Counted from the stretch's first letter, positions 8,201 through 16,250 are shown. The stretch: DNA of 64,000 bases from Prosthecomicrobium sp. N25 (GCF_037203705.1 NZ_JBBCAT010000001.1:1895418-1959417); one strand, 5' to 3'. Notes: generated by a model not told the origin, from the sequence alone. Translations and numbers: made by a program.

Positions 8201-8263
8201 AGACCGCTCCGAATCCCGCTGTTGCTCAAGCCGAATCGGCCTCGGCCCCGCGGTCGTCCGCCC

Positions 8264-8557
8264 TCACTCGTCGTTGGAGGCGTTGAGCTGGTCGGGCCGA
8301 AGCCCCTCCGCGCGGGCGAGCGGGCCGGCGAGGCGTACCCCGGGACCGTTGCCGTCCTCGTCGAGGAAGACGATCCCCGCCTTCTCGAGCGCGCCCAAGA
8401 TCCGCTCGGCCGATCCAGCGGACGGCGTTCCCGGTCCCTCGGCGTCCTTCACCGCCCCTTCGTCGAGACCCGCGGCGGCGGCGAGGTCGCCCTCCGACCA
8501 GCCGAGGAGGGCGCGGGCGGCGGCGATGCGGCGGGGTTCTGTGCGGCTTCTGTTCAT
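8264..8557 (-). CDS. Small XRE-type helix-turn-helix regulator
   Basis: This 97-residue protein has a Cro/C1-type HTH in its first 50 residues (RRIAAARALLGWSEGDLAAAAGLDEGAVKDAE in outline). It ends with a segment KAGIVFLDEDGNGPGVRL that is characteristic of a common family of small alphaproteobacterial XRE regulators. The ATG at 8557 is supported by AGGAGAG five bases upstream. It is a single-domain DNA-binding protein with no ligand or protease domain. It is divergent from the secreted protein gene at 8709, with 150 bp between them, so it may regulate that gene or itself. Confidence 0.8.
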   Translation of the reverse strand: MNRSRTEPRRIAAARALLGWSEGDLAAAAGLDEGAVKDAEGPGTPSAGSAERILGALEKAGIVFLDEDGNGPGVRLAGPLARAEGLRPDQLNASNDE

Positions 8558-8708
8558 GGCGCTCTCCTGCATCTTCATCGAGTGACAACGCGCTGGCACG
8601 GCAGAGGTTTCGCTTCGTCCCGCTGCGGACGCTTCATCCCGCCGCGGCGAGGAACAGCCGTGGCGACCATGCGTTCTTGCTGCAGTCGAACACCCGAGGA
8701 GGAACCCC

Positions 8709-9164
8709 ATGATCACTCTGAAGACCACCCTGGCCGGCGCCGCCATCGCGCTTCTCACCACCACCGCTGCCATGGCCGAATGCATGGACAAGAGCGCCTC
8801 CGGCAGCACCGGCTCGGGCTCCGTGACCATGAACGCCCCCCATGGTGGCACTGGCAGTGTCGGCGGCACCCGCGCAGACGGCAGCGCCGCCGGGACGAAC
8901 CGGGTGTCGAAGGACGGTACCATGGCGCCGCTGCAGACCGACAAGTCCGGCTCGACCACGATGGGCGCCACCGGATCCGGCAGCGCGGCCACCGGCGCGA
9001 CCGGCACCGGCAGTGCGCAGGGCCGCGTCGCCAAGGACGGCTCGAACATGCCGCTCGCCGGCCAGAACGGCGGAAGCCCGGACGTGGCGACCTCCGGCCA
9101 GGACGTCCAGTCCCAGCAGCATGGCGGCAAGACCGCCGCCCAGGCCGGCCGAACCGACTGCTGA
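8709..9164 (+). CDS. Secreted Gly/Ser/Thr-rich protein of unknown function
   Basis: This 151-residue protein has a clear signal peptide (residues 1-22, ending AAMAE). The mature chain is low in complexity and dominated by glycine, serine, threonine and alanine. Two imperfect repeats are visible, VSKDGTMAPLQ and VAKDGSNMPLAG, each preceded by a GSG-rich spacer. One cysteine lies near each end (C25 and the C-terminal residue). AGGAGG stands seven bases before the ATG, indicating good expression. I do not recognise a characterised family. The composition suggests an unstructured periplasmic or envelope protein. Confidence 0.65.
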   Translation: MITLKTTLAGAAIALLTTTAAMAECMDKSASGSTGSGSVTMNAPHGGTGSVGGTRADGSAAGTNRVSKDGTMAPLQTDKSGSTTMGATGSGSAATGATGTGSAQGRVAKDGSNMPLAGQNGGSPDVATSGQDVQSQQHGGKTAAQAGRTDC

Positions 9165-9289
9165 CCATCAATGCCGACGGCGGGACCGGGCGACCCCCGG
9201 GCCCGCCGCGCGAAAGCACCGCGCCCGCCGCCGAGGCTGGCCGGGGCGGAACGCTGTGCTAGGATCGGGCGCACCAGCGGAGGCGCCCC

Positions 9290-10120
9290 ATGAAGACGAT
9301 CCTTGTCCCCGTCGAACCGAATCCCGCCGTCTATCCGCTGCTCGACGTGGCCCTCATTCTCGCCGAGACCCTGGGCGCCTATGTCGAGGGCCGGCTGTCC
9401 ACCTTCGACATGCCCGCCGTCGTCACCGAGATCGCCGGCACCTGGCCGATCCCCGAAGAGGTGCTGACGACCGGCCAGGTCGAGGGCGCCCGCAACCTCT
9501 TCACCACCTACATGAGTTCGCGCGGCCTCGCCGAGGCGACCGATACGTCGGAGGGCGCCGGCTGGCGCTGGGGCGGCGACAAGCCGCTGCGCGACGGAGA
9601 GGTCGGCGCCCTCGGGCGCATCTTCGACGCGATCGTGGTCGGCCGGCCCGACCCGGCCGGCGGCTACCCGCGCAACCTCACTTTCGAATCGGCCCTGTTC
9701 GAGAGCGGCCGCCCGCTCTTCGTGGCGCCGCCCATCCCGCCCACGACGATCGGCCGCACCATCACGATCGCCTGGAACGGCTCGACCGAGACCGCCCGCG
9801 CCGTCGCCTTCGCGATGCCGCTCCTCGCCAAGGCCGATCGCGTCATGGTGCTGACCGTGGAGGGCGCAACGGTGGACGGGCCGTCCGGCCGGCAGCTCGC
9901 TCGCATGCTCCGGCGCAACGGCATCCCCGCCGAGCCGGTAAGCCGCGAGGGCACGGCCCGCAGCAATGGCGAGATCATCCTCGACTACGCCATGAGCACG
10001 AACACCGACCTGCTCATCAAGGGTGCCTACACGCAGAGCCGCCTGCGCCAGATGATCTTCGGCGGCGCCACGCGCCACATCCTGGAAAACGCCCGCCTCG
10101 TGGTCTTCATGGCCCACTGA
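9290..10120 (+). CDS. Tandem-domain universal stress protein (UspA family)
   Basis: This 276-residue protein begins MKTILVPVEP, the usual first strand of a Usp domain. The second half begins TITIAWNGSTETARAVAFAMP. The C-terminal half keeps the nucleotide-binding signature GAYTQSRLRQMIFGGATRHIL, which fits G-2x-G-9x-G(S/T) loosely. The N-terminal half is more diverged. Such proteins are cytoplasmic ATP-binding stress factors. GCGGAGG precedes the ATG. The gene stands alone between the secreted protein and the candidate small RNA. Confidence 0.85.
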   Translation: MKTILVPVEPNPAVYPLLDVALILAETLGAYVEGRLSTFDMPAVVTEIAGTWPIPEEVLTTGQVEGARNLFTTYMSSRGLAEATDTSEGAGWRWGGDKPLRDGEVGALGRIFDAIVVGRPDPAGGYPRNLTFESALFESGRPLFVAPPIPPTTIGRTITIAWNGSTETARAVAFAMPLLAKADRVMVLTVEGATVDGPSGRQLARMLRRNGIPAEPVSREGTARSNGEIILDYAMSTNTDLLIKGAYTQSRLRQMIFGGATRHILENARLVVFMAH

Positions 10121-10221
10121 GAGCGCGGGCTCTCGGCCCACTGCGACCCTGCCGCAACACGCAATTCCTCTTGCCGCAGCTGACCCGCGCGCCGTGCGCG
10201 GCAGCCTTGCAGGATATTGCG

Positions 10222-10250
10222 TTGCGATCTCGCACCGCAGCATCCTAAAT
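10222..10250 (+). promoter_or_regulatory. Probable promoter of the small RNA
   Basis: TTGCGA at 10222-10227 and CTAAAT at 10245-10250 are separated by 17 bases, the expected spacing for a sigma-70-type promoter. Transcription would start at about 10256-10258, exactly at the first stem of the predicted small RNA. The match is partial, so the call rests mainly on position. Confidence 0.45.
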
Positions 10251-10255
10251 AGCCC

Positions 10256-10338
10256 TTGTGCGGTTCGCCGCACATGCCCTCCTTGGGCGTTTCCTCCCTA
10301 TAGACTTGGACCGTCGGTTTGCCGGCGGTCTTTTTTTT
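10256..10338 (+). ncRNA. Candidate trans-acting small RNA with anti-SD motifs
   Basis: Three stems follow one another in 81 bases. Stem 1 is a perfect 6-bp stem, GTGCGG/CCGCAC at 10258-10273, closed by a TTCG tetraloop. Stem 2 is GCCC/GGGC at 10276-10288 with the pyrimidine loop TCCTT. Stem 3 is a Rho-independent terminator. Between stems 2 and 3 lies an unpaired GTTTCCTCCCTATAGACTTG (10289-10308) whose TTTCCTCCC is complementary to ribosome-binding sites. A promoter-like element precedes it. This layout resembles the alphaproteobacterial anti-SD small RNAs, especially the AbcR (alpha-r15) and alpha-r14 families, but I cannot assign it to one by eye. It lies between convergent genes and contains no plausible coding frame. 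Confidence 0.7.
10309..10338 (+). terminator. Rho-independent terminator
   Basis: GACCGTCGG (10309-10317), a TTTG loop and CCGGCGGTC (10322-10330) form a 9-bp stem with one G-T wobble, followed by eight T residues. It is one of the few textbook intrinsic terminators in the window and would end the small RNA. It may also stop read-through from the stress protein gene. Confidence 0.85.
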
Positions 10339-10350
10339 GGCCGGACGGGT

Positions 10351-10932
10351 TCAGACGTCGAAGAACACCGTCTCGTCGTCGCCCTGCATGGCGATGTCGA
10401 AGTGGTAGAGCCCGCCCCCGAGCGCCCGGGCGACGAGGGTGCCGCGCCGCTCCTCCGGCACCAGCGCCAGCACCGGGTCCGCGGCGTTCGCCTCCTCCTC
10501 GTCCGCGAAGTAGATGCGCGTGTAGGCATGCAGGAGCAGCCCCCGCATCATCACGCAGACGTTGAGGTGCGGCGCCTCGCCGTCGTGGCCGCCGGGCTTG
10601 ATGGTGTCGAAGACGAAGCGGAGGCTCGGGTCCGCGCCGGTCCCGCAGCGGCCGACCCCATGAAAGGCACCGCGGTCGGCGAAGTCGGCCTCATCGGGGT
10701 AGCGCCCGCTGGCGTCGGCCTGCCAGATCTCGATCATGGCGTCGTCGACGGGCGCGCCCGCTCCGTCGAAGACCTGGCCGAAGACGCGGATGCGTGGCCC
10801 CGGCGTGTCGTCGCGCGCAATCCGCCCGTCGGCGAGCTGGTCCCAGTCGTAGCCGTACTGGCGCGCCGTCAGTCCGTAGGCGAAATAGGGGCCGACGGTC
10901 TGCGACGGCGTCTGCGGCATGCGGTTGGTCAT
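10351..10932 (-). CDS. pcaG: Protocatechuate 3,4-dioxygenase alpha subunit
   Basis: This 193-residue protein is the alpha subunit of the non-haem iron intradiol dioxygenase that opens the ring of protocatechuate to 3-carboxy-cis,cis-muconate. The N-terminus (TPSQTVGPYFAYGL) and the segment IEIWQADASGRYPD are typical of the PcaG fold, and the length matches the family. The alpha subunit does not hold the iron, which is bound by PcaH. The gene starts four bases after the pcaH stop codon. It is the last gene of a pcaC-pcaH-pcaG operon on the minus strand. Confidence 0.92.
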   Translation of the reverse strand: MTNRMPQTPSQTVGPYFAYGLTARQYGYDWDQLADGRIARDDTPGPRIRVFGQVFDGAGAPVDDAMIEIWQADASGRYPDEADFADRGAFHGVGRCGTGADPSLRFVFDTIKPGGHDGEAPHLNVCVMMRGLLLHAYTRIYFADEEEANAADPVLALVPEERRGTLVARALGGGLYHFDIAMQGDDETVFFDV

Positions 10933-10936
10933 CGGG

Positions 10937-11632
10937 TCAGTCCTCCATCGGCGTGGCGTCGCGCCCGCGCAGCACGATGTCCCAACGATAGCCGAGCGCC
11001 CATTCCGGCTCGGTCGTGTCGATGTCGAAGTCGGCGATCATCAGCTCCCGCGAGCCGGGCGGCGCGCTGTTGTAGATCGGGTCGAGCGCCAGCAGCGGAT
11101 CGCCGGGGAAGTACATCTGAGTGACCAGCCGGCTCGCGAAGCCCGGGCCGAAGAGCGAGAAGTGGATGTGATTCGGCCGCCAGGCATTGTGGTGGTTCCG
11201 CCAGGGATAGGCCCCGGGCTTGACCGACAGGAACCGGTAGCGGCCCTCATCGTCGGTCACGCAGCGTCCCGATCCCCGGAAGTTCGGATCGATCGGCGCG
11301 TCGTGCTGGTCGCGCTTGTGGATGTAGCGGCCGGCCGCGTTCGCCTGCCAGACCTCCACCACCGTGTTGCGCACCGGACGGCCGAAATCGTCGAGCACCC
11401 GTCCGGTGACGATGATCCGCTCGCCCAGCGGCTCGCCGTTGACCCGGCCGTTCCGGGTCAGGTCCGTATCGAGCGGCCCGACCCAGTCCTGCCCGAACCG
11501 TGGCCCGGCCAGTTCGCCCCGGCCGAGCGGAATGCGGACGAGCGGCTTCGTCGGCCCGCGCAGCCCCGTCGACTTGTAGCCCTCGTCGATCCATTTCGGC
11601 TGGCCCGCATAGTCCCTGGGCGTGAACGTCAT
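10937..11632 (-). CDS. pcaH: Protocatechuate 3,4-dioxygenase beta subunit
   Basis: This 231-residue protein is the iron-binding beta subunit. The ligand set expected for intradiol dioxygenases is visible as tyrosines in GRYIHKRD and AYPWRNH and the histidine pair in PNHIHFSLFG. VVEVWQANAAGRY matches the family. The start at 11632 (MTFTPRDYAG) overlaps the pcaC stop by four bases (ATGA) and has GGAGGG in the upstream gene. An in-frame start 24 bp further upstream is less likely. Together with PcaG it performs the entry step of the protocatechuate branch of the beta-ketoadipate pathway. Confidence 0.93.
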   Translation of the reverse strand: MTFTPRDYAGQPKWIDEGYKSTGLRGPTKPLVRIPLGRGELAGPRFGQDWVGPLDTDLTRNGRVNGEPLGERIIVTGRVLDDFGRPVRNTVVEVWQANAAGRYIHKRDQHDAPIDPNFRGSGRCVTDDEGRYRFLSVKPGAYPWRNHHNAWRPNHIHFSLFGPGFASRLVTQMYFPGDPLLALDPIYNSAPPGSRELMIADFDIDTTEPEWALGYRWDIVLRGRDATPMED

Positions 11633-12045
11633 GGCGTGTCCCCTCCCTCCGGCCAAGTCCGGCCGAGATCCGCATAGACCTTCTTGGCGATCTTGATGGC
11701 CGTGTTCGCCGCCGGCACGCCCGCGTAGATCGCCACGTGCAAGAGCGCCTCGCGCACGTCCTCCGGCGTCGCGCCCGTGTTGGCCGTGGCGCGGACATGC
11801 ATGGCGAGCTCGTCATGGTGGCCGAGCGCGGCCAGGAGCGCGATGGTGACGATCGACCGCTCACGCAGGGTGAACTCCGGCCGGCTCCAGACCGTCCCCC
11901 AGGCCGCGCGCGTGATCAGGGTCTGGAACGGCTCGTCGAAGGCAGTCGTCGATGCCTGCGCCCGGTCCACGTGCGCGTCGCCCAGCACGCGGCGGCGGAC
12001 CGCTTCTCCCGTCTTCTCGAGCGCACCCGGCGGGTCGTCCCCCAT
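11629..12045 (-). CDS. pcaC: 4-carboxymuconolactone decarboxylase
   Basis: This 138-residue protein is of the AhpD-like carboxymuconolactone decarboxylase family. Visible family segments are AFDEPFQTLITRAAWGTVWSR, LRERSIVTIALLAALGHHDEL and ATANTGATPEDVREALLHVAIYAG. It converts 4-carboxymuconolactone to beta-ketoadipate enol-lactone. The ATG at 12045 was chosen because GGGAGGA lies six bases upstream and the length then matches the usual 130-140 residues. An upstream in-frame extension to 12132 lacks such a site. It heads the pcaCHG operon. The pcaB, pcaD and pcaQ genes are not in this window. Confidence 0.9.
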   Translation of the reverse strand: MGDDPPGALEKTGEAVRRRVLGDAHVDRAQASTTAFDEPFQTLITRAAWGTVWSRPEFTLRERSIVTIALLAALGHHDELAMHVRATANTGATPEDVREALLHVAIYAGVPAANTAIKIAKKVYADLGRTWPEGGDTP

Positions 12046-12127
12046 GCCGATCCTCCCATTGTTTTCGGGCACTGTGCGGCCCGGGACGGTGATCTGCAAT
12101 GCCTCTCCCGGCGGCACTGCCACGCTA

Positions 12128-12139
12128 CGCAATATTGCG
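12128..12139. promoter_or_regulatory. Palindrome in the pcaC/yeiH divergent region
   Basis: CGCAATATTGCG is a perfect 12-bp palindrome between the divergent pcaC and YeiH-like genes (199 bp apart). It is a candidate operator for either operon. It does not match the PcaQ-type site I know, so the regulator is open. Confidence 0.35.
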
Positions 12140-12243
12140 GGCGCTCACGCGACGGACCCCGTGCAGTCGCGCCCGGTTTCGGGTTATGGCTTCGGCAAGA
12201 GCCGGGTCCGGACGAGCGTCGGCCGGCAGCGACGGGGGGGAGC

Positions 12244-13350
12244 ATGACGACGGACAGGGTGGACGCCGGCCGGCGCGTGTCGATGGAGGCCTCCTTCGAC
12301 AGCATGGAGGGCGTGTTCTACCAGGCCCCGCCGCCGTCGCGCGCGACCTGGCTGGACAGGCTGCCCCGGGCGGCCCTCCTCCGCGCCGTCTACCCGGGCG
12401 TCCTGACGGCCGGCACCATCGCGCTCGCCGCGACATGGCTCTCCCAGCACTACGCCACGCCCGTGATGCTCTTCGCCCTCCTGATCGGCATGGCCTTCCA
12501 CTTCCTGCACGAGGAGGGGCGCTGCGTCGCGGGCATCGAGTTCTCGTCCCGCACGATCCTTCGCCTCGGCGTCGCGCTCCTCGGCGTGCGCGTCACCTTC
12601 GGCGAGATCGCCAGCCTCGGCCTGCAGCCGGTCCTGACGGTCGTGGTCGGCGTGGCGTCGACGATCCTGATCGGCCTGGCGGTCGCCCGCGCCTTCGGGC
12701 TCCGGCCCTGGTTCGGCATCCTCTCCGGCGGCTCGGTCGCCATCTGCGGCGCCTCCGCGGCGCTCGCCGTTGCCTCCGTTCTGCCCGACCGGGAGCGCGA
12801 CGACCGGGACACGATCCTGACCGTCGTCACCGTCACGGCGCTCTCGACCATCGCCATGGTGGTCTACCCGGCCATCGTGGCCGCGCTCGGCTTCAACCAC
12901 ACGCAGGCCGGCATCTTCCTCGGGGGCACGATCCACGACGTCGCCCAGGTGGTCGGCGCCGGCTACATGGTGTCCAACGAGACCGGCGACGTGGCGACCT
13001 ACGTGAAGCTCCTGCGGGTCGCCATGCTGCTGCCCGTCGTCTTCGCCATCGGCCTCTACGTCGCCCGCACCGGGGCCGGCGGCGGGACCGGACGGGCACC
13101 CCTCCCGACCTTCCTGTTCGGCTTCGCGGCCCTGATGGTGGTCAACTCCTTCGGCTTCATCCCGCCGGTCCTGGGGGCGATCATCACCGAGCTCTCCCGC
13201 TGGTGCCTGGTCGTCGCCATCGCGGCGCTCGGCATGAAGACCTCCTTCAAGAAGCTCCTCGCCGTCGGCTGGCGGCCGATCGGCCTCATGGTCATCGAGA
13301 CCGTCTGGATCGCCGTCCTGGTCTTCGCCTCGGTCGCGCTGTTCACCTGA
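12244..13350 (+). CDS. YeiH/UPF0324-family membrane transporter (putative anion exporter)
   Basis: This 368-residue protein has about ten transmembrane segments after a 50-residue cytoplasmic N-terminus. The family signatures are GVALLGVRVTFGEI, LSGGSVAICGASAALAVASV and GTIHDVAQVVGAG. Members are annotated as putative sulfate exporters, but the substrate is not well established. The ATG at 12244 follows a run of G residues that can serve as a ribosome-binding site. It is divergent from pcaC and could share its control region, though no functional link is known. Confidence 0.85.
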   Translation: MTTDRVDAGRRVSMEASFDSMEGVFYQAPPPSRATWLDRLPRAALLRAVYPGVLTAGTIALAATWLSQHYATPVMLFALLIGMAFHFLHEEGRCVAGIEFSSRTILRLGVALLGVRVTFGEIASLGLQPVLTVVVGVASTILIGLAVARAFGLRPWFGILSGGSVAICGASAALAVASVLPDRERDDRDTILTVVTVTALSTIAMVVYPAIVAALGFNHTQAGIFLGGTIHDVAQVVGAGYMVSNETGDVATYVKLLRVAMLLPVVFAIGLYVARTGAGGGTGRAPLPTFLFGFAALMVVNSFGFIPPVLGAIITELSRWCLVVAIAALGMKTSFKKLLAVGWRPIGLMVIETVWIAVLVFASVALFT

Positions 13351-13391
13351 CGTCCTGTCCGATTTCGGTCATTTGAACGAGCGCTCTTGCT

Positions 13392-13430
13392 ATGTAACCG
13401 GTTTCATGGCATCGATGTAACCGGTTACAT
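13392..13430. promoter_or_regulatory. Two LacI-type operators upstream of lacI-family gene
   Basis: ATGTAACCGGTTACAT at 13415-13430 is a perfect 16-bp palindrome. ATGTAACCGGTTTCAT at 13392-13407 is a one-mismatch copy of it. Their centres are 23 bp apart, about two helical turns. Both have the central CCGG/CG typical of LacI/GalR-family sites. They lie 11-50 bp before the regulator's ATG, so the protein most likely represses its own operon by binding both. Confidence 0.85.
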
Positions 13431-13441
13431 CGGGGGAGACG

Positions 13442-14458
13442 ATGGCTGGCCTCAGGGACCTCGCACGTTCGCTCGGATTGTCGGTCGCGACCGTGTCGCG
13501 GGCGCTCGACGGGCAGGACACCGTCGCGCCGGCCACGCGCGAGCGGGTGCTCGCCGCCGCCCGGGCCGCCAACTACAGCCCGAACGCCGCCGCCCGGCGC
13601 CTGTCCAAGGGGCGCAGCGAAGTCGTCTCGCTCGTCCTGCCCACGGCCGTCGGCCAGTTCAACGAGCCGCTCTACATCCAGCTCCTGTCGCTGATCGGCC
13701 TCGCCCTGTCGAAACGCGGCTACGACCTCAGCCTCTTCGCCGCCCCGCCGGGGGAGGAGGAGGCCGCCCTCTACCGCCGCATCGTCGAGAGCCGCCGGGC
13801 CGACGGGCTCATCATCGTCCGCACCCGGCGCGACGACCCGCGCGTCCGCTACCTCCAGGACGTCGGATTCCCCTTCGTCTGCATGGGGCGCACGGACAGC
13901 GACCGTCCCTACGCCTATGTCGACGCCGACGGCGAGAAGGCGCTCCACGACGCCACCCGCCGGGTGATCGCGCTGGGCCACCGGCGCATCCTGCATCTCG
14001 CCGCGCCCTCCGCCTTCTCCTTCGCGGGCCATCGCCGGCGCGGCTACCTGCGCGCCATGGCGGAGGCGGGCCTGGAGCCGCAGGTCGTCGAATGCGTCGC
14101 CGACGAGGCGCACGGCCACGACGCCGCCCGCTCGAGTCTTGCCGGCCCCGGCCGCCCGACCGCCATCCTGGCCGCCACCGACCGGCAGGCGCACGGCGTC
14201 CTCCACGCCGCCCGGGAGGCGGGGCTCGTGGTTCCGCGCGACCTCTCGGTGCTCGGCTACGACAACCTGACGGCCTCCGCCTACACCGATCCGCCGCTCT
14301 CCAGTCTCGAGCTGCCGCTGGCCGACGCCTCGCGCAAGCTCGCCGACTTCGTCCTCGCCCGCATCGACGGCGTGCCGGCCGAGGATCTCCAGGCCGTCCT
14401 CGACGTCGTCGCGATCGACCGCGGCAGCGTCGGCCCGCCCCCTTCAGAGGGCGCTTGA
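13442..14458 (+). CDS. LacI/GalR-family transcriptional regulator
   Basis: This 338-residue protein has the LacI headpiece at residues 4-25 (DLARSLGLSVATVSRAL), the hinge NYSPNAAARRLSKGRS, and a periplasmic-binding-protein-like effector domain from about residue 60. The effector domain contains VPRDLSVLGYDNLTASAYTDPPLSSLELP. It is the first gene of the operon and is preceded by two operator palindromes. The genes behind it encode an ABC importer and a glycoside hydrolase, so the effector is probably the imported glycoside or its product. The ATG at 13442 is the only start that keeps the headpiece intact. Confidence 0.92.
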   Translation: MAGLRDLARSLGLSVATVSRALDGQDTVAPATRERVLAAARAANYSPNAAARRLSKGRSEVVSLVLPTAVGQFNEPLYIQLLSLIGLALSKRGYDLSLFAAPPGEEEAALYRRIVESRRADGLIIVRTRRDDPRVRYLQDVGFPFVCMGRTDSDRPYAYVDADGEKALHDATRRVIALGHRRILHLAAPSAFSFAGHRRRGYLRAMAEAGLEPQVVECVADEAHGHDAARSSLAGPGRPTAILAATDRQAHGVLHAAREAGLVVPRDLSVLGYDNLTASAYTDPPLSSLELPLADASRKLADFVLARIDGVPAEDLQAVLDVVAIDRGSVGPPPSEGA

Positions 14459-14497
14459 AGACCCGGAATCGAAGCATCGAAAACAAGGAGGAAAGCC

Positions 14498-15790
14498 ATG
14501 GGAGTCCACACGAATTTCCGTATCGCCGCGCTCGGTGCGGCCGCCTTCGCCGGCCTCCTGGCGGCAACCGCCGCGCCGGTCCGCGCCCAGGAGGTGGTCT
14601 TCCTGTCCACCCAGCTCCGCCCGATCGAGGAGGCCCAGAAGGTCCGCGGCGCGATCCTCAAGGGCGGCCCGAAGACCGCCTACGTCACCGAGGAGCCCGC
14701 GCCCTTCGTGGTCCGCGCCCGCGCCGAGCAGCAGGCCGGCAAGGTGTCGGCGAGCCTCTACGGCGCCGGCCACGGCGAGATGGCCCCGCTCGCCGGCACG
14801 CTCGAGCCGCTCGACGACGTGGTCGCCAAGCTCAAGGACCGTGGCTTCCCGCAGGGCCTGGTCGACGCCGGCAAGTTCGGCACCGGCAACGTCCTGATGA
14901 TCCCCTGGATGCAGGCGAGCTACGTGCTCGTCGTCAACAAGCAGGCGCTGCCCTTCCTGCCCGCCGGCGCCAACGTCGAGGCGCTGACCTTCGACCAGCT
15001 CGCCCAGTGGGGCAAGGCGATCCAGGAGAAGACCGGCAAGCGCATGCTGGGCTTCCCGGCCGGCCCCAAGGGCCTGATGAATCGCTTCCTGCAGGGCAGC
15101 CTCGTGCCCGCCTACGCCGCCTCGACCGTCACCGAGTTCCGCTCCGCCGAGGCCGAGAAGGGCTGGACCGACCTGAAGGCGCTCTGGGCCTCCGTGAACC
15201 CGAACTCGACCTCCTACGACTTCATGCAGGAGCCGCTGCTCGCCGGCGACGTGTGGATCGCCTGGGACCACGTCGCCCGCGTCAAGGAGGCGCTGACGGC
15301 CGCCCCCAACGACTACGTGGTCGTGCCGAGCCCGGCCGGACCGAAGGGCCGCGGCGCCATGGTGGTGCTCGCCGGCCTCTCGATCCCCAAGGGCGCTCCG
15401 GACCGCGCCGGCGCGGTCGCCCTGATCGAGCACCTGACCAAGCCCGAGACCCAGGCGATCACGGCCGCCGAGGTCGGCTTCTTCCCCGTGGTCTCCGCCA
15501 AGCTCCCCGGCGACCTGCCTCCGGGCGTCAAGCTGATCGCCGACGGCCTCGCCAAGACGCAGGCCTCCAAGGACCTCGTCAACGTGCTGCTCCCGGTCGG
15601 CCTCGGCGACAAGGGCGGCGAGTTCAACAAGGTCTACATCGACACCTTCCAGCGCGTCGTCCTCAAGGGCGAGCCGGTCCGCGCCGTGCTCGACAGCCAG
15701 GCGGAGGCCCTCAAGGCCGTCATCGCCGCCTCCAAGGCGCCCTGCTGGGCCCCCGACGCCGCCTCGGACGGTCCCTGCCCGGTGAAGTGA
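14498..15790 (+). CDS. ABC transporter extracellular solute-binding protein
   Basis: This 430-residue protein is a family 1 type carbohydrate/osmolyte-binding protein with a cleavable leader (residues 1-31, ending PVRAQE). AAGGAGG lies six bases before the ATG, the strongest ribosome-binding site in the operon. The domain shows the usual alternation of LTFDQLAQWGKAIQEKTGK and VWIAWDHVARVKEAL segments. It delivers the substrate to the permeases encoded at 16325 and 17173. It is separated from them by 534 bp holding two copies of a dispersed repeat, an arrangement that can raise binding-protein output over permease output. The substrate is inferred from the GH63-like hydrolase in the same operon. 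Confidence 0.88.
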   Translation: MGVHTNFRIAALGAAAFAGLLAATAAPVRAQEVVFLSTQLRPIEEAQKVRGAILKGGPKTAYVTEEPAPFVVRARAEQQAGKVSASLYGAGHGEMAPLAGTLEPLDDVVAKLKDRGFPQGLVDAGKFGTGNVLMIPWMQASYVLVVNKQALPFLPAGANVEALTFDQLAQWGKAIQEKTGKRMLGFPAGPKGLMNRFLQGSLVPAYAASTVTEFRSAEAEKGWTDLKALWASVNPNSTSYDFMQEPLLAGDVWIAWDHVARVKEALTAAPNDYVVVPSPAGPKGRGAMVVLAGLSIPKGAPDRAGAVALIEHLTKPETQAITAAEVGFFPVVSAKLPGDLPPGVKLIADGLAKTQASKDLVNVLLPVGLGDKGGEFNKVYIDTFQRVVLKGEPVRAVLDSQAEALKAVIAASKAPCWAPDAASDGPCPVK

Positions 15791-15851
15791 CGGCAGGTGC
15801 AGGGAGGGGCACACCCTCTCCCTGCCAGACGAAGGGAGAGGGCACCCCTCT

Positions 15852-15986
15852 CCCCGGCATCCCCGGACAAGGGCGCCTTGCGCCCGCAGATCCAGGGTCC
15901 AGCGCTGGCCACAGGGGCACGCCTGTGCCCCGACCCCCGCGCTGGCTCCCGGCTCTCCGCTCCGCTTCGGCCGGGAATGCGGGCGG
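15852..15986 (+). repeat. Dispersed intergenic repeat, copy 1
   Basis: This is a GC-rich element of about 135 bp running from CCCCGGCATCCCCGGACAAGG to CGGCCGGGAATGCGGGCGG. It contains internal inverted pairs such as GGGCGCCTTGCGCCC and GGGGCACGCCTGTGCCCC. A second copy starts 131 bp downstream in the same orientation, and further copies lie at 34513 (opposite strand) and 53882. The first 60 bases of the gap (15791-15851) contain short GGAGAGGG/CCCTCTCC inverted repeats. No coding potential is evident. Confidence 0.8.
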
Positions 15987-16116
15987 CGGGTTCGGAGCAG
16001 CAGGGGAGGGGCCAGGTTTCTGCGTGGCGAGAACCCGGAGGAGAGGGCATCCCCTCTCCCCCACACCGAGGGAGCGGCACCCCTCTCCTAACGGGGAGCT
16101 AAAAGGCACTCCCTCT

Positions 16117-16250
16117 CCCCGCATCCCCGGACAAGGGCGCCTTGCGCCCGCAGATCCGGGGTCCAGCGCTGGCCGCAGGGGCACGCTCGTGCCCCGACCC
16201 CCGCGCTGGCTCCCGGCTCTCCGCTCCGCTCCGGCCGCGAATGCGGGCGG
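16117..16250 (+). repeat. Dispersed intergenic repeat, copy 2
   Basis: This copy is nearly identical to the one at 15852-15986 and has the same orientation. It differs at a handful of positions (for example CGTGCCCC for TGTGCCCC in the central hairpin). The 130 bp between the two copies carry more GGAGAGGG/CCCTCTCC short inverted repeats. Together they fill the 534-bp gap between the binding-protein and permease genes. Confidence 0.8.

Noticed and set aside
8264-10273. A 669-codon minus-strand frame
   Set aside because: Only its last 97 codons (the XRE regulator) have a real ribosome site and domain; the rest is antisense to the secreted and stress protein genes.
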